The notes under the pieces: model-generated
The model's database searches: none
Seen by the model: only the letters and a program-made list of their open reading frames with translations
Told to the model about the DNA's origin: nothing
Source: an uncultured Bacteroidales bacterium
GTDB taxonomy: Bacteria; Bacteroidota; Bacteroidia; Bacteroidales; Paludibacteraceae
Direction: 5' to 3'
DNA length: 64,000 bases
Assembly (NCBI GenBank): GCA_902785605.1
Contig: CACZZL010000007.1
Span: 1-64,000, forward strand
Program-made: the position numbers and the translations under genes
In this document: positions 32,476 to 42,689 of the stretch, piece by piece
How the letters are laid out: each line of letters begins with the position of its first letter
Position numbering within the stretch: position 1 is the first letter of the stretch

Positions 32476-35400
32476 CTATTTCGTTACTATTATTTTGCCC
32501 GACGTCTGGCTGTATTTGCTGGACGCGGATTTGATTCGTACGTTATATACATATACTCCGGGCTGGAGTCCCAGCTGCGCCAGGTTGATAGACACCTGAT
32601 CCGGATTGTCTTGCGTATGGCTATAGACCATCTGGCCGTTGATGTTGAACAGGTATAACTCGGTCTGTATCAATTCATCCGGCTGGTCGTAGTTCACAAT
32701 GAGGTTCATCACTCCGCTTGCCTGCACCGGGTTCGGATAGGTTGTGACGGAGTAGATAGACGGGTCGAGGCCTGCTTCTACTACGAAGTTCAGACTTCGA
32801 GTCGTGCTGTTGTTGAGCAAGTCCCATGCACGGAAGGTCAGGCTGTGCGGACCGTCCGGCAGTGCTTCCATGAGGTAACTGACTTGTCCGGATTGGTAAC
32901 TGTTGTTCGCCGCGGTGAAATACTCGTTGAGCGAGTAGATCTGTTTCGGATCGTTATCCACCACCAGCATCAGGTCATGTCCGATACCCGCTCCGGCGGT
33001 GTTGATACCGTGCTCGTCTTGCAACTCGGCAAAGAACCGCGGCGTAGAGTAGGTGCGGTCGCCGTCCCGGAAAGCCGGTGTGTTCAGGTAGATGGTCATC
33101 TGCGGACCGGTCGTGTCGGCAATCAGAATAGAGCCTGTGCCACCAATCGTAAAGTCCTCAAAGTGTCCTACCGCTTCCGCCACCTCCAGGCTGTCGGTCG
33201 TAACGGCATAATAGACGATGCGTCCGTTGCCGTAGTTGTACCGGATATCCTTGGGCACCATGAACGTGTAATTGAACAGACCGTTCTTCACCTCCGTTGC
33301 TCCGGAGAAGATGGTGCTCGGGTAGTCGTTGTACTGCAAGTACTTGGCTTCGTCCGATTGGTCGTCGTTGTCACGCGTGGTGATGACTTGCATCTTATCG
33401 TAGATGGTGATGTCCATCTTGCCGTTGAAATCACTCACGAGCAGACTGTCCTCGTCGATGATACGTCCCTCTACATGTTGTACGCTCAGCGCATTGAGCG
33501 TGTCCACTTTGGTCAAGGTCTGCACCTGATAGTCGGTCGGGTAATTGAGTCGCATAGCCGGGTCGCCCAGCAGTACGTACGCCATCTTGTTGGCATCGGA
33601 GCCCAGGTTGTTCTTACCGGTTGCGACCGCTTCACCCAGCGTAGCTTCGTAATGGAAAGCATCCGTGTGTGCGAACAACTGATCGCATACGCGGCGGTTG
33701 AGTTCCGTGTTGGGCGACGCATACACCGTACGTGTAGCTGCCAAGATTCCGATGGCACCGCCGTTCGGATTGAGCACCGCCGCCTCGGCTGCCGAACGCT
33801 TGCCTCCGTCGCATTGTGCGAAGTTACAGGTCGCGAACAGCCAGAACGCCTGATGGCGATTGGTCATGCTCTCTATGTCTTTGAGGTTCAATATTGATTC
33901 GTTGGTAATGGCGTTATAACCACCGTGACCGGAGTAGTCGAAGAACAGCGCACCGCTCTTGAGCAGGTTCTGCACACGGTTCTTGGCCAGCGGATAACTC
34001 TCTCCACTGGCGTTCACCTCTTGCGGATAAGCGTCCAGATAGATCTTATTGACCACAAAATCCGGGTTGCTGACCCGCAACCGCTCGGCACTGCCTTCTG
34101 CCGTCTCGGTATGTGTGCCGTGTTCGCCGTCATCGGCAAGGAACACGATCTGGTTCTTCCAACGTCCGGTGTATTCGTTGCGGATATACTGAATCAGTTT
34201 GTCCACGGTGCTGCGTGCTTCCGCTACGCTGGTGACCGGCAGACGGCCCACACCGATGTCCATGCGTCCCTGCGTATCCGTCTCACCCTCGTTATCATCC
34301 AAGAACCCGAAGTAGTCATCGGTCGCGTACGCGTTCACTTCGTTCTCCGAGTTATTGGCCTGGTAGGTGAGCAGCAACGCATCACCGGAGTTGACCAGCA
34401 GCTTGCGGTTGTCAAACGATCCGTGTCCCATCAGCAGCAGCCAGCGCGGTTTCTGACCGATACCGGCATTGGCCCGGTCGTACAGCATCTTCATCAGCCA
34501 GCGGTAAGCAGTCGCATCAGGCGTACCGGACGAGAACTCGTTGTACACCTGCTGATCCGTCACAACCGCCCAGGTGATTGCCTCTTTGGCTTCGTGTGCC
34601 CGAGCCAGGTCCCGTGCCACCTCTTCGTATCCTTCCGGACAGATGATGATATAATCAATATCACTCAGCGCGTGCAGGTTCTGATGCGCCACCTCGCCCA
34701 TCACTTCGGCGGATACGAACGAACTGCCCTCCGGGTCTACTACTACGTACTCATGCACACCGTCCGCTTGCGAGCCGACCCATGTCAACTCACCGTTGCT
34801 GAACTGTGTCGGCATGCCGCTGATGGCACCCAACGAGGTGACGTCCCACACTTGGGTAGTCGCCTTGGCGTTCTGCATATGGAACCGAACCGGTGTGGCA
34901 CTCTTGTAATTACGATTCGTACGAACCGGCATCCAACTGCCCGTCATGCGCAACTCGCTCGGCGTGGTGAGCTCAATATAATTGAGCCATCCCAAGGCGG
35001 CACTGCTGCTGCACTGCAGCATCAACTCAACTTGCTGGCTGCCTGCAGACGAAGTACTGCTGACAGAGAATGCGCCGGTGTTACCGAAGGTATAATGATC
35101 GGGATTGGCGCGAATATACACACTCTTCCTCTCGCCCTCGTTGAGTTTGCCGTAGAAATAGGATACCGCAGGAGCAAAAGCTGCCACGGTGATATAGGCC
35201 GTTGAACTCCCTCCGGTCAGTGCTGTCGGAGTAGGGAAGCGGAATGTACGTGTCTGATTGGCATTGAACTGCTCGCCGTAGAACGTGCGGCCGCCACCGG
35301 AAACACCGGTGCGGTCAATGAGGTTGAGCGAGTCCACATTATGCACCTGATAGTACGGATAAGTTGTTATGTCCGTCGGAGTGCCGCTTACGGCAGTTCC

Positions 35401-35826
35401 GGCAACAGGTGCCAACAGCGTGCCTTGGTCGTCCGTTAGGAAATAGTAGCCGTAATTCGAATAGGTATTACGGGTGTGCGCAAAACGGCTGCCGTCGTAG
35501 GTCCAACTGATCGGACCCTGCACCCAGAACAACACATACTCGTCTCCTACGTAAACCGGCACCTGGGGCAGATCATCTATCTTAGGTTGTTTGAAGTTCT
35601 GCGTCAACTGTGCGCCGCCGTAGCCGAACACACGGAGCTGCTGCGGATTGATACCGGCACTGCGTAACTCGCTGAAACTCATACGGCACACACCCGACTC
35701 GCTCACGCGTATCTTAATCCAATGCCCGTCACTGAGCACCGATTGGTTGGTGTACGAATGAATTCCCGCCATCATCGGCAGGCTTATTGCTAACAGGAGT
35801 AGTATGTATGTAATCCGTTTCTTCAT
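32476..35826 (-). CDS. porU: Type IX secretion sortase PorU (C25 peptidase)
   Basis: 1116 residues with a signal peptide. The gingipain-type C25 domain has catalytic H634 (YSGHGGYN) and C667 (FATCNFAQ). It ends with a conserved C-terminal domain (YPNPVQASGVMNLIV; GLQPGVYVYNV) of the T9SS type A kind. PorU cuts the C-terminal signal of T9SS cargo and links the cargo to A-LPS. The start overlaps the FAH-like stop (ATGA). Confidence 0.95.
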   Translation of the reverse strand: MKKRITYILLLLAISLPMMAGIHSYTNQSVLSDGHWIKIRVSESGVCRMSFSELRSAGINPQQLRVFGYGGAQLTQNFKQPKIDDLPQVPVYVGDEYVLFWVQGPISWTYDGSRFAHTRNTYSNYGYYFLTDDQGTLLAPVAGTAVSGTPTDITTYPYYQVHNVDSLNLIDRTGVSGGGRTFYGEQFNANQTRTFRFPTPTALTGGSSTAYITVAAFAPAVSYFYGKLNEGERKSVYIRANPDHYTFGNTGAFSVSSTSSAGSQQVELMLQCSSSAALGWLNYIELTTPSELRMTGSWMPVRTNRNYKSATPVRFHMQNAKATTQVWDVTSLGAISGMPTQFSNGELTWVGSQADGVHEYVVVDPEGSSFVSAEVMGEVAHQNLHALSDIDYIIICPEGYEEVARDLARAHEAKEAITWAVVTDQQVYNEFSSGTPDATAYRWLMKMLYDRANAGIGQKPRWLLLMGHGSFDNRKLLVNSGDALLLTYQANNSENEVNAYATDDYFGFLDDNEGETDTQGRMDIGVGRLPVTSVAEARSTVDKLIQYIRNEYTGRWKNQIVFLADDGEHGTHTETAEGSAERLRVSNPDFVVNKIYLDAYPQEVNASGESYPLAKNRVQNLLKSGALFFDYSGHGGYNAITNESILNLKDIESMTNRHQAFWLFATCNFAQCDGGKRSAAEAAVLNPNGGAIGILAATRTVYASPNTELNRRVCDQLFAHTDAFHYEATLGEAVATGKNNLGSDANKMAYVLLGDPAMRLNYPTDYQVQTLTKVDTLNALSVQHVEGRIIDEDSLLVSDFNGKMDITIYDKMQVITTRDNDDQSDEAKYLQYNDYPSTIFSGATEVKNGLFNYTFMVPKDIRYNYGNGRIVYYAVTTDSLEVAEAVGHFEDFTIGGTGSILIADTTGPQMTIYLNTPAFRDGDRTYSTPRFFAELQDEHGINTAGAGIGHDLMLVVDNDPKQIYSLNEYFTAANNSYQSGQVSYLMEALPDGPHSLTFRAWDLLNNSTTRSLNFVVEAGLDPSIYSVTTYPNPVQASGVMNLIVNYDQPDELIQTELYLFNINGQMVYSHTQDNPDQVSINLAQLGLQPGVYVYNVRIKSASSKYSQTSGKIIVTK

Positions 35827-36338
35827 TTGATCTTGCAGTATAGTTTCTCTTCTCCGCCTATCTCAACGCGAATGACTTCTTCTTTTTGCACCGGTCGTGG
35901 CGCGCGCTTGGCCTGAATATAAATCAGGTCCCCTTGCCGAATCGTCATCACTTTGCTTGCCTCGGCAATTGCCTCTTGAGGAGTCAGGACCAAATTGTCC
36001 ATTGTCCATTGTCCTTTGTCTATCCATTCTCCAATGGCTAAGGAGTAGTCAAACGCCAGGGCGCGTGTCCAGGGTAAACCCTTGGCTTGGGCTTCACGGG
36101 CGATATCCATCGCAATGAAATCCGCACCGGGTGCCACCGCATCGTAGTAACGATCCGCGAACTTAGGGCTGATCTCTTTGCCCAAGCGGCTCACGCGCAG
36201 GATGATGCAATCCGTTACCCCTAACTCGGTCGTCCAATCGGGTAGGAACATAGGCTTACGACCGTTGAGCAAACAGCTGTCGCCTTTAAGCACCATTTCC
36301 GGTTTTCCGTCACGATATAGATAGCCTATGATCTTCAT
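35823..36338 (-). CDS. Degenerate fumarylacetoacetate hydrolase-family protein
   Basis: 171 residues from ATG 36338 (MKIIGYLYRDGKPEMVLKG). The middle, LGKEISPKFADRYYDAVAPG, is that of small Bacteroidetes FAH proteins. Where the family has an E-x-E metal pair before V-R-I-N-R, this protein has TDCIILRVSR, and the late G-T-P-A-G loop is replaced by IQAKRAPRP. It is therefore shorter and has probably lost metal binding. Residues DKGQWTMDN come from a heptamer tract. It heads the porU operon. Confidence 0.65.
   Translation of the reverse strand: MKIIGYLYRDGKPEMVLKGDSCLLNGRKPMFLPDWTTELGVTDCIILRVSRLGKEISPKFADRYYDAVAPGADFIAMDIAREAQAKGLPWTRALAFDYSLAIGEWIDKGQWTMDNLVLTPQEAIAEASKVMTIRQGDLIYIQAKRAPRPVQKEEVIRVEIGGEEKLYCKIK
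35994..36021. repeat. Heptamer tract, ATTGTCC x3 plus TTTGTCT
   Basis: In frame inside the FAH-like gene. Same family as 54574-54637. Confidence 0.8.
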
Positions 36339-36356
36339 AACACCATAAAAAGCGTG

Positions 36357-36387
36357 CAAAGTTACGATTTTTTTTGCATATATGCAA
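36357..36387 (-). promoter_or_regulatory. Promoter of the porU operon
   Basis: Minus strand TTG (36387-36385), 20 nt, TAACTTTG (36364-36357). The -33 box lies in the palindrome TTTGCATATATGCAAA (36373-36388). Confidence 0.8.
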
Positions 36388-36420
36388 ATAAAAATGCAAA
36401 AAGTGCTCTTTTTCTTAAAC

Positions 36421-36448
36421 TTTCGCCTTTCGCCCTTCGCCTTATGCC
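36421..36448. repeat. Heptamer tract, TTTCGCC, 4 units
   Basis: TTTCGCC, TTTCGCC, CTTCGCC, TTATGCC, directly after the der stop. Confidence 0.8.
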
Positions 36449-36449
36449 T

Positions 36450-37766
36450 TTATTTAGCTCTGATAAATAACTGCACCGGTGTACCGGTGAAGTCCCACCA
36501 CTCACGCAGTTTGTTCTCCAGGAAGCGGCGATACGGTTCTTTGACGTACTGCGGCAGATTGGCGAAGAACACGAAGGTCGGTATCTGCGTGTTCGGCAAC
36601 TGGGTACAGTATTTGATTTTGATATACTTGCCTTTCCATGCGGGGGGCGGGTAGTTCTCGATCAGCGGCAGGAACTTCTCGTTCAACTGTGCGGTCGGCA
36701 CTTTCTTGTTCTTGTTCTCATATACATGAATTGCCGTCTCGACCACCTTGAAAATTCGCTGTTTGGTGAGCGCACTGGTGAAGATGATCGGGAAATCTGT
36801 AAAGGGCGCGATTCGTTCGCGAATAGCAGATTCGTACGCTTTAATATCCGCATTCGTTTTGCTTTCGACAAGATCCCACTTGTTGATGCACACCACCAGA
36901 CCCTTCTTGTTTTTCTGAATCAGCGAGTAGATATTGAGGTCCTGTGCCTCGATGCCGCGGGTTGCGTCAATCATGAGGATACATACGTCGCTGTTCTCAA
37001 TCGCTCGAATGGAGCGAACGACCGAGTAGTACTCCTGGTCCTCCGTCACTTTGGATTTTTTACGGATACCGGCCGTGTCGACGAGGTAGAAATCCTTGCC
37101 GAACTTGTTGTAGCGGGTGTAGATGGAGTCACGCGTGGTGCCCGGTATGTCGGTCACGATGGTGCGCTCCTCGCCGATGAAGGCATTGAGGATAGACGAC
37201 TTGCCGGCGTTCGGACGGCCGACAATGGCAAAACGGGGCAGTTCTTCCAACTCCTCGTCGCTGTCGTCCTCTTTGCGGAAACGGCCTACCACTTCGTCCA
37301 ACAGGTCACCGGTGCCCAGACCGTTCTCTGCCGATACGACAAAGGGTTCGCCCAGACCGAGCTTATAGAACTCCGCTGCACCGTATTGGTTTTCGAATGT
37401 ATCCACTTTGTTCACGCACAGGATGGTCGGTTTCTTGGCCTGACGAAGCAGGTGTGCCACTTCGGTGTCGAACTCTGTCACACCTTGGTTCACATCCACT
37501 ACCAGCAGTACGACATCCGCTTCGCGGATGGCCAGATCCACCTGACGGTTGATCTCGGACTCGAACGTGTCGTCGCTGTTCACTACCCATCCTCCGGTGT
37601 CAATCACCGAGAACTCACGGCCGCACCATTCGGCTTTGCCGTACTGACGGTCACGCGTGGTGCCGGCTGTGTTCATTACGATCGCCCGACGGGTTCCCGT
37701 AAGGCGGTTAAACAGGGTCGATTTCCCAACATTAGGACGACCCACTATAGCCACAATATTCGCCAT
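36450..37766 (-). CDS. der: Ribosome-assembly GTPase Der (EngA)
   Basis: 438 residues with two GTPase domains in tandem (P-loops GRPNVGKST at 8-16 and GRPNAGKSS near 180; DTGG and DTAG; NKVD and NKWD) and a C-terminal KH-like domain. Needed for 50S ribosome maturation. Third gene of the lptD-FKBP-der transcription unit, with a heptamer tract on each side. Confidence 0.96.
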   Translation of the reverse strand: MANIVAIVGRPNVGKSTLFNRLTGTRRAIVMNTAGTTRDRQYGKAEWCGREFSVIDTGGWVVNSDDTFESEINRQVDLAIREADVVLLVVDVNQGVTEFDTEVAHLLRQAKKPTILCVNKVDTFENQYGAAEFYKLGLGEPFVVSAENGLGTGDLLDEVVGRFRKEDDSDEELEELPRFAIVGRPNAGKSSILNAFIGEERTIVTDIPGTTRDSIYTRYNKFGKDFYLVDTAGIRKKSKVTEDQEYYSVVRSIRAIENSDVCILMIDATRGIEAQDLNIYSLIQKNKKGLVVCINKWDLVESKTNADIKAYESAIRERIAPFTDFPIIFTSALTKQRIFKVVETAIHVYENKNKKVPTAQLNEKFLPLIENYPPPAWKGKYIKIKYCTQLPNTQIPTFVFFANLPQYVKEPYRRFLENKLREWWDFTGTPVQLFIRAK

Positions 37767-37771
37767 AATTA

Positions 37772-37800
37772 TTTACGATTTAACGATTTACGATGTACGA
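37772..37800. repeat. Heptamer tract, TTTACGA, 4 units
   Basis: TTTACGA, TTTAACGA (one extra base), TTTACGA, TGTACGA, filling the der/FKBP gap. Confidence 0.75.
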
Positions 37801-37801
37801 T

Positions 37802-38374
37802 TTAATTTTCGCAGTTGCCGCAGCCTTTACCGCATCCGCTGTCGCAATCTCCGCAGTTGCCGTGGCATTTGCCGCAGTGGTGCGGGTTGCGGATGGCTTT
37901 GAGCTCGCCTTCCGTCACATCGCGGATAGCCAGGATCTGTACGTGGAAATGCAGGTCCTCACCGGCGTAGGGGTGGTTGAGATCAATCGTTACATGCTCG
38001 TTGGTGATCTCGCATACCTGGGCACGAACGATCTGCCCGTCCACGGTGTTCATCGGCACAATGGCACCGACATAGACGCGCTCCTCGTCGAACTCACCGT
38101 CCCCGTTGAAGAACATGCTTTTGGGCAGGTCCTTCAATCCTTCCGGGATATACTCGCCGTAGGCCTCTTCAGGGCTCAGCACAAAATCGATCTTGTCGCC
38201 GACGGTCTTGCCGGCCATTTGTGCTTCGAAGGCAGGAAGCATCATTCCTTCACCTTGACACCAGGTTAACGGGGCCTCTTCCGTTGCCTTTTCCATTAAC
38301 TGCTCTTTTCCGTTCTCGTCTGCAATGTACAGTTCGTACGTTGCCGATACTACTTTTTGATTTTCTACTATCAT
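37802..38374 (-). CDS. FKBP-type peptidyl-prolyl isomerase, SlyD-like
   Basis: 190 residues from ATG 38374 (MIVENQKVVSATYELYIADE). FKBP core with an inserted flap (LSPEEAYGEY; DGQIVRAQVCEI; VTIDLNHPYAGEDLHFHVQI) as in SlyD. The C-terminus is rich in His and Cys (HHCGKCHGNCGDCDSGCGKG), a metal-binding tail like that of SlyD, here with a Cys-Gly pattern. Cytoplasmic folding helper and possible metal store. Confidence 0.88.
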   Translation of the reverse strand: MIVENQKVVSATYELYIADENGKEQLMEKATEEAPLTWCQGEGMMLPAFEAQMAGKTVGDKIDFVLSPEEAYGEYIPEGLKDLPKSMFFNGDGEFDEERVYVGAIVPMNTVDGQIVRAQVCEITNEHVTIDLNHPYAGEDLHFHVQILAIRDVTEGELKAIRNPHHCGKCHGNCGDCDSGCGKGCGNCEN

Positions 38375-38403
38375 AACACTAACAATTTGAATTCCTATAT
38401 CCA

Positions 38404-41124
38404 TTACCACCAGTTCACTTTGCCGTTGGTGGATTGTGTACTGCTCTTGTCGTACTTCAGGTCGCTCAGGATGGATGCGTTCACACCGATGTGGAACGTG
38501 TAACTCTTGAACTGTCCGATCGGGTTGATGCTGGCCGTCATGTTCCAACAGTGCAGGTCGCGGCTGATGTTGAACGTGCAGGAGGTCACTTTCTTGTAGT
38601 CGAAGTTATACGTCATGTTCGCACTCACTTTCCATCCCTTACCCAAACCGATGTTTCCGTTGAGCGAGAGCGAGTTGAGCCATTTCATGTCGTACTGCAT
38701 CTTGTCGTAATTGAACGTGCTACCGTTGGCGTAGGACAGCGAGTAGTTGATGGACAGACTCCATTGAATATCCGTTTTGACGTATCCGTCATCCACTTCC
38801 GTTGTCTTGCTGCCGCTTATCTTACCGCCGCTCACTGTTCCGTCATCGTTGTGTTCGACAGGCGTAATGGGTTCACCATCGCCCCCTGTCTCTTTGGCGC
38901 TGTTGGTGTCGACCCGTTCGCCTCTTCGTTTGGCGGCTGCGTCCTTCCATTTCTTAATAGTTTGATTATTAAATGTATAACTAAAATTCCATCGGAAACC
39001 GCTCCAGTGCGGGAAACGTCCGTGGTGCCAATACTGTTTATTGGTGCGAACGGGGTTGCCTGCCGCGTTCAGTTCGTACATATACGGATCCAGCGTGGTG
39101 GTGAAGTTGAGCGTGTAGTTGTTCAACTTAGGGAACTTGAGACGGATATTGACGTTGAAATTGCTCCAGTTCATACTATCGGCAGCAAAGTTGTAACCGC
39201 CGGTAACCGCAAACTTATCAATCAGGCTGATCACCTTGTACGGGTTCTTGCCGGTTGTGTCCTCCTTGTTCACCACTTTCATCTCGAGGTTGTTGTCCAC
39301 ACCGAAATTGAGAGTGGCTGCCAGTCCTCGCATCGCGTTGCCATATATGCCGGTCGGGTAGCGCGAATAGACCTGGTGTTGGAACACCGGATTGCCCGCT
39401 TCATCCACTTTCTGGATCTTGCGCCCGGTCTCCGGATCTTTCTCGTTGGTGTAGATCGGCTGGTCGTAACTGCCCCAGTAGCCCCAGCCCTCTTTCTCAA
39501 AGTCAGGGTGGTAACTGAAACTGATGGACGGTGTGAACACATGACGGAACTTCTCCACCTTGCTGTTGGGGAACAGTTTCTTGATTGGCGTGTAGAATCC
39601 GTACAACTTGGTGCTCATGCTCACGCCGACGTTGAAGTCGAACACGTTGTAGAATCCGTTGGTGGTGTCCATTGCCAACGCCTGCGCTTCATCGTCCCAG
39701 TAACGGTCCACGCGGGTGAAGTACATACGGTCCGTCATGTTAATGGACGGGGTGACGTTGAGGTACTTGAACAGCGTGAAGTTGGCGTTGATCGGTACGT
39801 TGTGTTTGATACCGGTCTGCCAATCGCGCAAGAAATTGGAATGCAAAAAATCCTTTTCCTTGATGCTGTTCACGGCAATCCTACCGTTCATCGTATAGCG
39901 CATGTTGATCTTCTCGTACCATTTTTCTTTTCCGGGCACTTTGCCTTTCTTCTTGAGAATCGAGCTCCGCATTTCTTTGAACGGATAGACGCTGGCCATG
40001 GATACGGACAACTCCGGTGCGGTAAGCGAGATGGTGGAGTCGCTCGTTCGTTGAGTCAGGGTCGCACTCATGCTCAGACTCCACGGGCTGTCCGGGAATC
40101 GCTGCGTGTAGTTGACCGTACTGCTCTTCGTGTTCTGCGAATAGGCTTCGGCGTTGTAGTAACTGTTGATGTTACTCCGGTCGTAACCGCTTGTGGAGAA
40201 GTTGACACTCGCGGAGAAGGTGCAGTAAGGATTGAACTTGGGATCTTGGGTATGCGTCCATTGGACACTGAAGTTACGAATCGCTTTGTAGTCCGGCAAG
40301 CCCCGCTCACCCGTCACGTCATTTCGGTAATTGATGTTCAAACTACCCGAGAAATGGTACCGCCAGATATATTTCGATTGCGCCCGAATGGCCCATGTAC
40401 CGCGGGAATAGATATCTCCCGTGACCTGCAGGTCCATGTAATCGCAGATGGCGAAGTAGTATCCTAAGTTCTGCAAGTACAGACCGCGGCTGTAGTCGTC
40501 ACCGAACGTAGGCATCAGCAGTCCGCTGGAGTAACTGTTGGTGAACGGGAAGAAACCGAAGGGCACGGCCAAGGGTAGGGGTACGTCACCCACCACCAGG
40601 TAGGCCGGACCGGAAGCGATATACTCGCCCGGTTTCACTTTCGCTTTGGTCAACTTGATATAGAAGTGCGGGTGCTCATGGTCATCGCAGGTCGTGTATT
40701 GTCCGCCGGCCATGGTCATCACATCGCCTTGCATCTTCTTCGTGCGGTCAGCGATGATGTATCCTTCACCCTGCTGCGTCACAACACGCCGTATATAACC
40801 TTTCTGGGTCTTGATGTTATAGGTGATCTCGCTCGTCTCATAACTCTCTTTGCCTTCCGAGAACACCGGTCTGCCTTTCCACTCGTAGTTGAGGCTGTCG
40901 TACACCCCGCGCGCATAAATGAGGCTGCTGTCCATGTTCATGCGGATATACTCGGATTTGAGTTCCATGGTCTCATATTTGAGGTCGCCGTTTCCGTGCA
41001 GAAACGCTGTTCCGTTGCCCAACATGATCATCGAATCGCTGGCCTGGTAATGCACCGGACCATTCAACGAATTCCCTTGCCCCCACACTGCCGTAGAGCA
41101 GAGCAGGAGTACCGCCACTATCAT
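38404..41124 (-). CDS. lptD: LPS-assembly outer-membrane protein LptD-like
   Basis: 906 residues from ATG 41124, with a signal peptide (MIVAVLLLCSTAVWGQG). The N-terminal OstA-like beta-jellyroll (MIMLGNGTAFLHGNGDLKYE; GYIIADRTKKMQGDVMTM) precedes a large barrel with the LptD motif VPLPLAVPFGFFPF. It would insert LPS into the outer leaflet. Earlier in-frame codons fall before or in the promoter at 41168-41198. First gene of the lptD-FKBP-der unit. Confidence 0.88.
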   Translation of the reverse strand: MIVAVLLLCSTAVWGQGNSLNGPVHYQASDSMIMLGNGTAFLHGNGDLKYETMELKSEYIRMNMDSSLIYARGVYDSLNYEWKGRPVFSEGKESYETSEITYNIKTQKGYIRRVVTQQGEGYIIADRTKKMQGDVMTMAGGQYTTCDDHEHPHFYIKLTKAKVKPGEYIASGPAYLVVGDVPLPLAVPFGFFPFTNSYSSGLLMPTFGDDYSRGLYLQNLGYYFAICDYMDLQVTGDIYSRGTWAIRAQSKYIWRYHFSGSLNINYRNDVTGERGLPDYKAIRNFSVQWTHTQDPKFNPYCTFSASVNFSTSGYDRSNINSYYNAEAYSQNTKSSTVNYTQRFPDSPWSLSMSATLTQRTSDSTISLTAPELSVSMASVYPFKEMRSSILKKKGKVPGKEKWYEKINMRYTMNGRIAVNSIKEKDFLHSNFLRDWQTGIKHNVPINANFTLFKYLNVTPSINMTDRMYFTRVDRYWDDEAQALAMDTTNGFYNVFDFNVGVSMSTKLYGFYTPIKKLFPNSKVEKFRHVFTPSISFSYHPDFEKEGWGYWGSYDQPIYTNEKDPETGRKIQKVDEAGNPVFQHQVYSRYPTGIYGNAMRGLAATLNFGVDNNLEMKVVNKEDTTGKNPYKVISLIDKFAVTGGYNFAADSMNWSNFNVNIRLKFPKLNNYTLNFTTTLDPYMYELNAAGNPVRTNKQYWHHGRFPHWSGFRWNFSYTFNNQTIKKWKDAAAKRRGERVDTNSAKETGGDGEPITPVEHNDDGTVSGGKISGSKTTEVDDGYVKTDIQWSLSINYSLSYANGSTFNYDKMQYDMKWLNSLSLNGNIGLGKGWKVSANMTYNFDYKKVTSCTFNISRDLHCWNMTASINPIGQFKSYTFHIGVNASILSDLKYDKSSTQSTNGKVNWW

Positions 41125-41167
41125 ATGTATGCGCTCGCGTACGTACACAATACCGCAATTTAGCGTG

Positions 41168-41198
41168 CAAAGGTACAACAATTTTTTGATATACACAA
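41168..41198 (-). promoter_or_regulatory. Promoter of the lptD unit
   Basis: Minus strand, caa at 41196-41198, 20 nt, TACCTTTG (41175-41168). Divergent from the next promoter. Confidence 0.75.
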
Positions 41199-41226
41199 AT
41201 TTTAGGGTATTTTTTTGTGATTTGTT

Positions 41227-41257
41227 TGCATATATGCAAAATTTGTTGTATCTTTGC
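41227..41257 (+). promoter_or_regulatory. Promoter of the M20 peptidase gene
   Basis: TTG 41227-41229, 20 nt, TATCTTTG 41250-41257. The -33 box is in the palindrome TTTGCATATATGCAAA (41226-41241), identical to the one at 36373-36388. Confidence 0.8.
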
Positions 41258-41292
41258 AAACTTAATGTTTAATCCGCATAAAGGTATCAAAG

Positions 41293-42678
41293 ATGATGGA
41301 TATCCAATCGTATATCGCTGCGCATAAAGAGCGCTTTTTGGAAGAGTGGGCGAGTCTTATTCGCATCCCGAGTGTCAGTTGTCAACCCGAGCACAAAGCC
41401 GATATGACGCGTTGTGCCGAGCGGTGGAAAGAGCTGTTGTTGGCGGCAGGCTGCCAACAGGCAGAGATCATGCCCTCCCAAGGCAATCCCTTTGTGTTTG
41501 GAGAATACCGCTGTTCCGTAACCGGTAACCCGTCACCTGTTCCGACGGTTCTGGTCTATGCCCATTACGATGTGATGCCGGTGGAGCCTTTGGAAGCGTG
41601 GCATTCCGATCCGTGGGAGCCGTCCGTTCGGGACGGTCGTCTCTATGCGCGTGGAGCGGATGATGACAAAGGTCAGGCGATGATACAGGCCAAAGCCTTT
41701 GAGTATCTGACGCAAACAGGACAACTGCAGTGCAACGTCAAGTTCATTTTTGAGGGCGAGGAAGAGATCGGATCGCCTTCGCTGGAAGCGTTCCTGGAGG
41801 ACCACAAAGAGCTGCTCCAAGCGGATATCATCCTTGTCTCCGACACTTCGATGATCGGCAAAGAGACCCCGTCTATCACCACCGGTCTGCGCGGATTGGC
41901 ATATTGGCAGATTGAGGTGGACGGCCCGAATCGGGACCTTCATTCCGGACATTTCGGAGGGGCTGTCAAGAACCCGGTCAACGCCCTGTGTGAGATGTTG
42001 GCACAAGTGGTGGATAAGGACGGTCGAATCACCATTCCGGGCTTCTACGATGAGGTCCTTCCGATCCCTCAAGCCGAGCGTGAGATGATTGCTCAGATAC
42101 CGTTCTCGCAGGAAAAATACAACAAAGCGATTGATGTGGACGATGTGTTCGGTGAAGTAGGGTACAGCACGCTGGAGCGCAATTCGTGTCGTCCATCATT
42201 CGACATATGCGGCATATGGGGTGGGTACACCGGAGAGGGCTCCAAAACTGTTCTTCCGTCCAAAGCTTTTGCCAAAGTGTCATGCCGTTTGGTGGCTAAT
42301 CAGGACCATGCGCAAATCTCGCGTGCGTTCGTTGATTATATGCAGGCTCTGGCACCCAAGGGCGTGCGTGTGCATGTCACCCCGATGCACGGCGGACAAG
42401 GCTATGTCTGCCCGATTGATATACCGGCCTACAAGGCTGCCGAGAAGGGTTTTGAATTGGCCTTTGGCAAACGACCCTTAGCGGCTCGGCGTGGCGGTTC
42501 CATACCCATCATCGCGGCTTTCGAAGCGATTCTCGGTTGCAAAACCATCCTCATGGGCTTCGGATTGGAGCAGAACGCGATCCATTCGCCTAACGAATCG
42601 ATGGATCTGGAAGTGTGGGAAAAAGGCATCGTAGCAGTGGCAGCGTTTTACAAAGAACTGCAAAAAAATGCAAAATAA
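41293..42678 (+). CDS. M20-family metallopeptidase (dipeptidase)
   Basis: 461 residues; the second Met codon at 41296 could also start. Metal ligands of the M20 family are visible: VLVYAHYDVMPV (His), GADDDKGQ (Asp) and EGEEEIGSPS (Glu pair). A lid domain follows (RDLHSGHFGGAV), and a late His is in EQNAIHSPNESM. Cytoplasmic, two-zinc dipeptidase-type enzyme. Single-gene unit with its own promoter. Confidence 0.92.
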   Translation: MMDIQSYIAAHKERFLEEWASLIRIPSVSCQPEHKADMTRCAERWKELLLAAGCQQAEIMPSQGNPFVFGEYRCSVTGNPSPVPTVLVYAHYDVMPVEPLEAWHSDPWEPSVRDGRLYARGADDDKGQAMIQAKAFEYLTQTGQLQCNVKFIFEGEEEIGSPSLEAFLEDHKELLQADIILVSDTSMIGKETPSITTGLRGLAYWQIEVDGPNRDLHSGHFGGAVKNPVNALCEMLAQVVDKDGRITIPGFYDEVLPIPQAEREMIAQIPFSQEKYNKAIDVDDVFGEVGYSTLERNSCRPSFDICGIWGGYTGEGSKTVLPSKAFAKVSCRLVANQDHAQISRAFVDYMQALAPKGVRVHVTPMHGGQGYVCPIDIPAYKAAEKGFELAFGKRPLAARRGGSIPIIAAFEAILGCKTILMGFGLEQNAIHSPNESMDLEVWEKGIVAVAAFYKELQKNAK

Positions 42679-42689
42679 TTGCAAAAAAT

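Noticed and set aside
38434-40467. 677-codon plus-strand ORF opposite lptD
   Set aside because: Shadow of the lptD frame; composition and lack of motifs argue against a gene.
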